A stretch of DNA of 64,000 nt from Colwellia marinimaniae (GTDB lineage Bacteria; Pseudomonadota; Gammaproteobacteria; Enterobacterales; Alteromonadaceae), in NCBI RefSeq assembly GCF_002207865.1, contig NZ_BDQM01000019.1, forward strand, positions 1 through 64,000. Reading direction: 5' to 3'. The position numbers and the translations under genes are program-made. Within the stretch, counting starts at the first letter, position 1. Each line of letters begins with the position of its first letter. The notes under the pieces are model-generated. The model was not told where the DNA came from. It saw only the letters and a program-made list of their open reading frames with translations, and searched no databases. This document shows positions 58,216 to 64,000 of the stretch, piece by piece.

Positions 58216-59175
58216 ATGAATTTAGAACAAGCTTTATTGGATATAGGTAATGCACAAGACAACGAATTACCTATTACAGGTCTCGAAGTGGTTAAAGCAA
58301 ATTGGTCGGAATTTTATCCTGAATTAGAACGGCTGATAGATCAATTTATTGCAGATGATACCTCGTTAACCGACGAGCAGCAGGCCATTTTATTTTTTGG
58401 TACGCTATTATTAGCGGAATTAAAATATTCTCCAGCGTTAGAAAAGTGTTTGCAGTTATTTTCACGTAGCGATACGTGTTTAACACCTCTTGAAGGGGTT
58501 TTTGGCGATGCGCTTACTGAATTAACTCCTACCTTATTTTATAATGTGGTCGATGGTAATACACAAGCATTGTGTAATTATATTGTTGATGGTCATCAAG
58601 CTATGTATTGCAAAGCATCGGCCATTGAAGCTGTATTTGCTCAGTACGAAGCGGGTATTATTGATGAATACGTATTAAGTGCACATGTAACCCGATGGAT
58701 AACTGTATTTTCGGCTTTACCGAGTTCAACCAATAGCTTTTTAATTAGCGCATTAGCCGATTCTTGCATTGAATATCAACTTGATAATTTTAAATCTCAG
58801 TTTGTTGCCTTAGGTGATAAAAATGTATTTGATGAAGAGCGATTTAAATATGACGAAGTAAAAGCATGGCATAAGGCTGATGCACGTAAGTTGATTGAGT
58901 CTGGCATGATTCAAACAGACTTTAATGTTGTTGATACCTTAAGTGCTTGGGCTGATGATGACTCAGAAGATGAAGAACTCGATAGTCTGGTAAATGAAGA
59001 TTTTGATGATTTTGCTTCGTTAACGGGGCAAGGCGGTTTATTGGCTAATATGCTTTACGACGAAAATACAATTTTAGAGAACAGTGTGCCCGTTAGTTCG
59101 TTACCTACGGCTGGCCGCAACGATCCTTGTCCGTGTGGCAGTGGCAAGAAATATAAGAAGTGTTGCTTAAGGTAG
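58216..59175 (+). CDS. DUF1186 / SEC-C motif protein
   Basis: 319 residues from ATG 58216 (MNLEQALLDIGNA), preceded by GCGGA; an upstream ATG at 58159 would add 19 residues overlapping the probable promoter. Mostly helical, with a long acidic region near residues 250-275 (DDDSEDEELD). It ends in a SEC-C zinc motif: RNDPCPCGSGKKYKKCC. SEC-C tails also occur on SecA and bind zinc. The function of the DUF1186-like part is unknown. No signal peptide. It appears intact within a region of decay. Confidence 0.85.
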   Translation: MNLEQALLDIGNAQDNELPITGLEVVKANWSEFYPELERLIDQFIADDTSLTDEQQAILFFGTLLLAELKYSPALEKCLQLFSRSDTCLTPLEGVFGDALTELTPTLFYNVVDGNTQALCNYIVDGHQAMYCKASAIEAVFAQYEAGIIDEYVLSAHVTRWITVFSALPSSTNSFLISALADSCIEYQLDNFKSQFVALGDKNVFDEERFKYDEVKAWHKADARKLIESGMIQTDFNVVDTLSAWADDDSEDEELDSLVNEDFDDFASLTGQGGLLANMLYDENTILENSVPVSSLPTAGRNDPCPCGSGKKYKKCCLR

Positions 59176-59211
59176 CTCTGTAAATTGGCATTGCTCATTG
59201 AGTGTTTATCA

Positions 59212-59333
59212 GTGAGGCAGCTAAATGGTCAAAGCTACGGTAGTCATAACTACATAGCCAAAGTATGCCTCGAACTTACCTCGTTAGGAATAATATCCGT
59301 TAATCGGGAGTTTGGCGGGTTTTGGTTTTTTAT
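59212..59333 (+). repeat. Strongly decayed tRNA-Ser-like locus
   Basis: GTGAGGCAGCTAAATGGTCA resembles the 5' half of the tRNA-Ser (GTGAGATGGCTGAGTGGTCG). About 80 bases later, CCGTTAATCGGGAGTTTGGCGGGTTTTGG resembles the CCCGTTAATCGAAAGGTTAACGGGTTTTTT terminator. The middle is unrecognisable. Read as an old copy of the same unit; weaker than the others. Confidence 0.4.
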
Positions 59334-59381
59334 TATTCGCCGTGTATTTTAGCCACATCTTCTCGCCATATAGTTTATTAT

Positions 59382-59525
59382 CCATTGAATACCGGTATGG
59401 CTATGTAGTTAACGTCATCTTCGAAGTCCCTGATCGAAGATCTATTACCTTTTAGAAATGGATCCCCGATTAAAACACCACGGGGATGACGTTCATAAAC
59501 CATGTACATAGGCATATAATTGAAA
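59382..59525. repeat. Interspersed repeat, family B copy 2
   Basis: Same core as the 57.6 kb copy: CGTCATCTTCGAAGTCCCTGATCGAAGATC, then GGATCCCCGATTAAAACACC and ACGGGGATGACG. The ends (GGTATGGCTATGTA and TACATAGGCATAT) are less perfect than in copy 1. It ends about 20 bases before the DTW gene and may hold or disturb its promoter. Confidence 0.8.
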
Positions 59526-59543
59526 ACGGAACAAACCCTATAA

Positions 59544-60011
59544 ATGAAAATATTTTTACTTACCCATGAACGTGAATTGCATAGAGCAACCAATACTGGC
59601 GTTCTTGCTTTAGATGATGCTAATGAAATTGTTGAGCGTATTCTTTGGCAAAGAGTAAACCCTAATAAAGACCTCGTTAGACTTATAGACAATAATGAGG
59701 CGGTATTACTATATTCGAAGGCAGAGTCATCATCGGCAGTATCACCGGTAAAGATTGAAGAATATGACAACATCATTATTATTGATAGTACCTGGCAGGA
59801 AGCCAAAAAAATATTCAACCACAGCGCTTATTTAAAAAATGCTCCGCAATTCACCTTGAAAACAGTAAATAATTCTTTATACAAACTTAGGGCCAATCAA
59901 CCTAAAGGAGGTCTATGCACCATTGAATGTATAATCGAAGTTTTAAGACTTAAAGGGCTAAATAAAATGGCAGCAGAATTATCAATAAAATTCGAGCAGT
60001 TTAATGGCTAA
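59544..60011 (+). CDS. DTW-domain protein (tRNA-uridine aminocarboxypropyltransferase family), short
   Basis: 155 residues. The family signature is IIIIDSTWQEAKKIF, with the D-x-T-W motif, and ANQPKGGLCTIECIIEVLR as the C-terminal conserved block. Characterised members such as E. coli TapT add the acp group to uridine in tRNA using SAM. This protein lacks the N-terminal Cys-rich zinc region of the longer family members and is shorter than TapT (232 residues), so it is either a compact subtype or an N-terminally truncated form. Confidence 0.82.
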   Translation: MKIFLLTHERELHRATNTGVLALDDANEIVERILWQRVNPNKDLVRLIDNNEAVLLYSKAESSSAVSPVKIEEYDNIIIIDSTWQEAKKIFNHSAYLKNAPQFTLKTVNNSLYKLRANQPKGGLCTIECIIEVLRLKGLNKMAAELSIKFEQFNG

Positions 60012-60049
60012 AAAATCAATAAAAAAATATGCCGGAAGGCAGTTTATAG

Positions 60050-60445
60050 TTTGAAATAGGCAGACAAACCTTTAACGTGGAAGTACAAAAGAATATTAGA
60101 CTTAAGCAAAACAACGCCAAGTCAAAAGAGAATTTATTGTGGTTAAGAGATAATACTTCCGCACATATTCATGCTGATCTTATTTTTGGTTTACCCGGCG
60201 AAACCTACGACACCTTTAAAGATAGCTTCAACCAACTGTATCATTGCCGTCCTCATGAAATTCAAATGGGTATTTTGAAACGCTTGAAAGGTAGTCCAAT
60301 TATTCGACATACCGAAGCATTCGACCTGCGTTTTAATCCATTACCGCCGTTTAATATATTAAGTACTGACAGGGTGAGTTTTACCACCAAGCAACGTATT
60401 AACCGCTTTGCCCGTTATTGGGACATGATTGTTGAGTCATCATGA
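60050..60445 (+). pseudogene. Internal fragment of a B12-binding radical SAM protein
   Basis: An open stretch without a proper start (FEIGRQTFNVEVQKNIR, directly after a TAG). It contains HADLIFGLPGETYDTF and EIQMGILKRLKGSP, typical of the second half of the radical SAM barrel in DUF4080-type proteins. The N-terminal B12 and CxxxCxxC regions are missing, and the C-terminus stops early (YWDMIVESS). Confidence 0.8.
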
Positions 60446-60488
60446 TTTTTCTCGAGATAAAATTAAATCATCTCTAACTTTTTTATCT

Positions 60489-60713
60489 CTAGTTTTGAAT
60501 AACTTTACTACTATGTTTACCGAATTTTATGGCTGTCATCACTTCAATGTTTCCACCTATTGCTTTGTAATCTATACGTAATGTAAAGCCTTAAATGACT
60601 CCAGAGTATTGCAATCTTTTGACTCTTTCAAACATGTGAACGGTACTGGTGATACGTGAGTTAGCGTATAACTCTGACAATATATTAAGGTCAGTGTTAT
60701 CAATTTTTTTCAA
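60489..60713 (-). pseudogene. Lrp/AsnC-family regulator, N-terminal remnant
   Basis: Reads KKIDNTDLNILSELYANSRI from a TTG with AGGAG upstream, then ERVKRLQYSGVI, TAA, GFTLRIDYKAIGGNIEVMTA and a final TAG. The helix-turn-helix is damaged: about a dozen residues between TSTV and the FERVKRL recognition region are missing. An in-frame TAA sits where family members have Lys. Divergent from the TonB receptor gene. The rest of the 526-base gap (60446-60971) holds only AT-rich sequence before that gene. Confidence 0.75.
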
Positions 60714-60971
60714 CGTATTTTAATACTCCTTTTTATCATTTCATCTTTGTGAGCCAAGGTAATTATGTACATAACTCAGCGGTTAAACAGTTATTAAATT
60801 TTATTTAGTTATAAAAAATCTTCATATAATTTTTTTTGTTGTTAAGTGTAATATTACTTTAATAAATGTATGTCATATTAGTAAATCCAAATCACCAAAT
60901 ATGTAAGTTGTTGATTCTCCGTAAAATTAAACAAAATCATATAGACTAAAAAATTCATTAAGGTAGTAGAA

Positions 60972-63491
60972 ATGTCGAATAAATTTAAATTTAAAAGCTT
61001 AGTTATTGCTATGGGGATGACCTGCGTGGCAATGCCAACCATAGCGGCTGAACAGGTGCAAGAAGATGCCGAAATTGATGAAATTATCGTTGTGGTTGGC
61101 TCTCGTGCCGCACCTCGTTCTATTGCTGATTCTCCAGTGCCTGTTGATGTAATTGGCGCTAAGGAGCTAATGGCTAACGGGACATCTGATATGAACTCAT
61201 TACTCAGAGCGGTAACCCCTTCCTATAATGTCAGCCCCCAAGCCATATCAGATGGTGCCACCGTAGTACGACCAGCTAATTTGCGAGGATTATCTCCAGA
61301 CTCAACCTTAATTTTAGTGAATGGCAAACGCCGTCATAGAGCCTCTGTCATCACCTTTTCGGGCGGTGGTATTTCTGATGGTGCACAGGGACCTGATGTA
61401 TCAACTATTCCTGCTATAGCCTTAAAACAGATTGAAATATTACGTGATGGCGCATCCGCTCAATATGGCTCGGATGCTGTCGCGGGTGTGATTAACTTTG
61501 TCCTAAAAGATAATGATAGTGGCGGTCAATTTGAATTGAAAGCGGGTCAGTTTTCTGAGGGTGATGGTGAGCAGGTTACTTTGTCCGGTAATTTTGGTTT
61601 GGGTTTAAGTGATAACGGTTTTGCTAATTTTAGCTTTGAAGTTAATCAACAAGAGGCTACCAGCAGAAGTACACAACGAAGTGATGCACAAGCGCTCATT
61701 GATGCCGGTAATACCTCGGTTGCAGACCCCGCTCAAACATGGGGTTCACCTAAAATTTCAGATGATTTTAAACTGTTTTTAAATACCGGCATTGAGCTAG
61801 CTAACGGTGGCGAAGCTTATATGTTTGGTAATTGGTCTGAAAAAACCGTTGAAGGTGGCTTTTTCTTCCGTAATCCACAGACCAAAAGTGGCGTATTTAA
61901 AGGGCCAGCTCTTGACGATGGTACACCAACTCTTTTGGTTGCTGATTTAACACCTGGAGCAACTGATAACTCTGCTTGTCCTGTGGTAGTAATTATTAAT
62001 AATGTGCCAGACGCTGACGCTTTAGCCTCTTTGGCATCGGCTAATTGTTATGCGCATAACCTGCGTTTTCCTGGCGGATTTACACCTTATTTTGGTGGTG
62101 AAGTTGTCGATCTTTCTTTAGTAATGGGAACTCGTGGTGAGTTCAGCGATGGTACTAGTTATGATTTCAGTGGTAGTGTTGGCGAGCATTCAACAGAATT
62201 CCACATGAGTGATTCAGTTAACTCATCTATGGGAGCCAATACTCCTACTGAATTTACCCCTGGGGCATACGCTCAATTGGAAAAGTCTATTAATGCAGAT
62301 TTTTCTAAAGAATTAGACTCAGTAATGGGCTTAGATTATTTGGTGGTCTCTTATGGTTTAGAATTCCGCCATGAGACTTTTACCATTACCGCAGGTGATG
62401 AAGCATCATGGCAATTAGGTCCTTTAGTTACACAAGGATTTAGTATCGGTTCAAATGGTTTTCCTGGTTTTAAACCTGCGGATGCGGGTGCATCTTCACG
62501 CACAAGTAAAGCGGTCTACTTTGATACTGAAGCAAACATTACAGAAGATTTTTTAGCGCAAGTAGCGTTTAGATATGAAGATTTTAGTGATTTCGGTTCA
62601 TCTTTTAACTGGAAATTAGCGGGTATGTATGACATTAATGAGTCATTCAAAATTCGTACTTCAGTGAGTACTGGTTTTCGCGCTCCGACTATCGGGCAAA
62701 ATAATGTTCGGGCGGTACAAACTCAAACTGAAAATGGCATATTAGTTGATGTTGCAACATTACCACCCACTCACCCGGTATCAGTTAAGTATGGTGGCAT
62801 TGCCTTAACACCTGAACAGTCAATAAGTTATTCTTTGGGCATGGTTTATCAACTTGATGAATTTTTTCTAACTGTAGATTATTTTAACATTGAAGTTACC
62901 GACAGAATTACGCAAACATCTTCAATTAAAGTAAGTGATGAAGATCGCCAAGAACTTATTGATGCGGGAGTGACTGATGCCATTGGTTTATCAAAAGTTA
63001 AATTCTTTACTAATGATTTTGATACCACTACTCAAGGTATCGATGTTGTCGCGAATTATTCGAATGAAATGTTTGGCGGTGATATAAAATATGCTTTAGC
63101 TTATAACTGGACAGAGACAACCGTAGACAAATACGGTAAAAATGTTAACCAAACTAAACTTAATCGTTTAGAAAAATCGTTACCTGAGCACAAAGGTTCA
63201 TTCACGGTAAATTATCAAGCTGATTCATGGTCATTAATGGCCAGAGCTAATTATTTTGGCGAATGGTCACAATTTGATCCCGATATCCCTGGTGATGCTG
63301 CGATTCTTTTGGATACTGAATTTGCTTATTACTTTGATAATGGTGCCGGTTTTGCCGTAGGTATTAATAACTTGACCGATGATAATGGTCCTGTTGCTGA
63401 AGGCGCTCCTAGTGGACGTTCATATTCATCAACGTCACCATACGGCTTTAATGGTCGCTTTGTTTATGGGAAGGTCACTTATAGTTTCTAA
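60972..63491 (+). CDS. TonB-dependent outer-membrane receptor
   Basis: 839 residues. Signal peptide of about 26 residues ending AMPTIAA, TonB box-like DEIIVVVGSR, plug domain (about 45-175: NLRGLSPDSTLILVNGKRRH, IEILRDGASAQYGSDAVAGV) and a 22-strand-type barrel ending GRFVYGKVTYSF. Substrate unknown. RBS AAGGTAG at about 60960. Followed on the same strand by a phosphatase/sulfatase-like gene, so uptake of a phosphorylated or sulfated compound is possible but unproven. Flanked by two Lrp/AsnC remnants. Confidence 0.93.
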   Translation: MSNKFKFKSLVIAMGMTCVAMPTIAAEQVQEDAEIDEIIVVVGSRAAPRSIADSPVPVDVIGAKELMANGTSDMNSLLRAVTPSYNVSPQAISDGATVVRPANLRGLSPDSTLILVNGKRRHRASVITFSGGGISDGAQGPDVSTIPAIALKQIEILRDGASAQYGSDAVAGVINFVLKDNDSGGQFELKAGQFSEGDGEQVTLSGNFGLGLSDNGFANFSFEVNQQEATSRSTQRSDAQALIDAGNTSVADPAQTWGSPKISDDFKLFLNTGIELANGGEAYMFGNWSEKTVEGGFFFRNPQTKSGVFKGPALDDGTPTLLVADLTPGATDNSACPVVVIINNVPDADALASLASANCYAHNLRFPGGFTPYFGGEVVDLSLVMGTRGEFSDGTSYDFSGSVGEHSTEFHMSDSVNSSMGANTPTEFTPGAYAQLEKSINADFSKELDSVMGLDYLVVSYGLEFRHETFTITAGDEASWQLGPLVTQGFSIGSNGFPGFKPADAGASSRTSKAVYFDTEANITEDFLAQVAFRYEDFSDFGSSFNWKLAGMYDINESFKIRTSVSTGFRAPTIGQNNVRAVQTQTENGILVDVATLPPTHPVSVKYGGIALTPEQSISYSLGMVYQLDEFFLTVDYFNIEVTDRITQTSSIKVSDEDRQELIDAGVTDAIGLSKVKFFTNDFDTTTQGIDVVANYSNEMFGGDIKYALAYNWTETTVDKYGKNVNQTKLNRLEKSLPEHKGSFTVNYQADSWSLMARANYFGEWSQFDPDIPGDAAILLDTEFAYYFDNGAGFAVGINNLTDDNGPVAEGAPSGRSYSSTSPYGFNGRFVYGKVTYSF

Positions 63492-63516
63492 TAGATATTA
63501 GGCAGTAACTAAAAAG

Positions 63517-63543
63517 TAAAACCAACACGTATGTGTTGGTTTT
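63517..63543 (+). terminator. Terminator of the TonB receptor gene
   Basis: AAAACCAACAC, loop GTAT, GTGTTGGTTTT, 26 bases after the stop; symmetrical, so it may act on both strands. Confidence 0.85.
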
Positions 63544-63668
63544 GAAATATTTAACATTGCTGTCATTGAAAAAATGATTGCGTAAATTCGTCAAAATCCT
63601 GCATATCCTTAGCTAATACAATTAAAATAAAATCAGCTTCTCCGGTAACGTAATAACATTGCAAAGAT
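63536..63668 (-). pseudogene. Lrp/AsnC-family regulator, C-terminal remnant
   Basis: Minus-strand frame LQCYYVTGEADFILIVLAKD, continuing MQDFDEFTQSFF, matches the ligand-binding (RAM) domain of Lrp/AsnC proteins. A frameshift in a T run then brings NDSNVKYFKT into frame, the usual next segment. The DNA-binding half is not present here. It overlaps the TonB gene terminator. It corresponds to the part missing from the remnant at 60.5 kb. Confidence 0.65.
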
Positions 63669-63703
63669 AGAAAACACTTTGCATAAATTAAGAGGTATAT
63701 AAT

Positions 63704-64000
63704 ATGAAATTTTTGGTGCTGCTTTATGCAGTTTTTTTTATCGGGATCTGTAACGCTCAAAGTTTAAAGACAGAAAATGTTGTCCTTATCACGCTAGATG
63801 GTCTGCGTTGGCAGGAGGTATTTCGTGGTGTAGATGAAGGGCTTCTGAAAAATAAACTTTATACAAAAGGTGTCGATGCACTGAGAAAAAACTTTTGGCA
63901 TCAAAACCAGGCTAAACGGGCTGAGCTGTTGATGCCCTTTCTGTGGAAGACTATTTCTCATCAAGGAGTGCTCATTGGCAATCGCGATAATGGCAGTTAT
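63704..64000 (+). CDS. Exported alkaline phosphatase / sulfatase-like hydrolase (3' partial)
   Basis: Open from ATG 63704 (AGAGG upstream) to the window end, 99 residues visible. A signal peptide (MKFLVLLYAVFFIGICNAQS) is followed by ENVVLITLDGLRWQEVFRGV, the N-terminal metal-site motif of the alkaline phosphatase/sulfatase superfamily (Asp in LDGLRW). Same strand as the TonB receptor, 213 bases downstream. The rest of the protein lies outside the window. Confidence 0.85.
   Translation, partial: MKFLVLLYAVFFIGICNAQSLKTENVVLITLDGLRWQEVFRGVDEGLLKNKLYTKGVDALRKNFWHQNQAKRAELLMPFLWKTISHQGVLIGNRDNGSY

Noticed and set aside
59378..59818. Minus-strand 146-residue frame
   Set aside because: It runs through the family B repeat and antisense to the DTW gene, whose protein signature is clear on the plus strand.
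53364..60445. Recent integrated phage or genomic island at tRNA-Ser copy 2
   Set aside because: No integrase, phage or conjugation gene is present; only decayed metabolic fragments and repeats follow the tRNA.

Overview
The window looks like chromosomal DNA of a marine gammaproteobacterium of the Colwellia/Thalassotalea type (Alteromonadales). This rests on AT-rich composition, the conserved order gyrA-serC-aroA-cmk-rpsA-ihfB-lapA-lapB-pyrF, a Che2/F7-type chemosensory cluster, nrdA-nrdB-yfaE, and yccA next to tusDCBE. The genus is inferred from gene content, not from a database search.

Region by region. (1) 1-12.8 kb: tail of a chemosensory operon. It holds an Aer2/McpB-like soluble receptor (5' end outside the window) with a CheR-binding C-terminal pentapeptide, then cheR, cheD, cheB, a second short receptor-like protein, and a signalling extension: a STAS protein, a receiver-PP2C-ATPase protein, an orphan response regulator, a hybrid PAS histidine kinase and a receiver-GGDEF-Hpt protein. 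This resembles the HptB/HsbR/HsbA/HsbD partner-switching route linked to cyclic-di-GMP. (2) 12.8-18 kb, minus strand: yfaE, nrdB, nrdA with a probable NrdR box pair, and ubiG. (3) 18.3-29.4 kb: gyrA and the serC-to-pyrF housekeeping block. (4) 29.5-35.2 kb: gapA, gnd, msrB, a DUF2989 lipoprotein and a second, long GAPDH. (5) 35.3-39 kb: a MITE-like element, a YjfB-like small protein, tusDCBE with yccA, and a frameshifted tag. (6) 39.1-46.1 kb: tRNA-Ser(UGA), a tandem array of tRNA-Ser-derived 3' fragments, and a galactose locus (LacI-type regulator with two operators, galT, galK, an SSS symporter, galM). (7) 46.4-52.9 kb: a small unknown protein, a gene remnant, and tamB-tamA. (8) 53.3-60.7 kb: a second tRNA-Ser(UGA) followed by a gene graveyard with fragments of an iron alcohol dehydrogenase, thioesterase, CDP-alcohol phosphatidyltransferase, acyl-CoA ligase, acyl-CoA dehydrogenase, radical SAM protein and Lrp/AsnC regulator. 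Intact genes (a cytidylyltransferase, a DUF1186/SEC-C protein, a short DTW protein), more tRNA-Ser-derived fragments and a second repeat family are interspersed. (9) 61-64 kb: a TonB-dependent receptor and the start of an exported alkaline-phosphatase/sulfatase-like enzyme, with an Lrp/AsnC C-terminal remnant between them.

The most unusual signal is a family of tRNA-Ser-derived 3' fragments. They share an altered variable arm, and most are followed by an intrinsic-terminator-like hairpin. Four lie in tandem at a period of about 123 bp behind the first tRNA-Ser. Three clear copies and one very decayed copy are dispersed at 46.2, 53.5, 58.0 and 59.2 kb, with terminator modules exchanged between loci. 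The second strongest observation is the chemosensory operon whose tail encodes a partner-switching module and a diguanylate cyclase.
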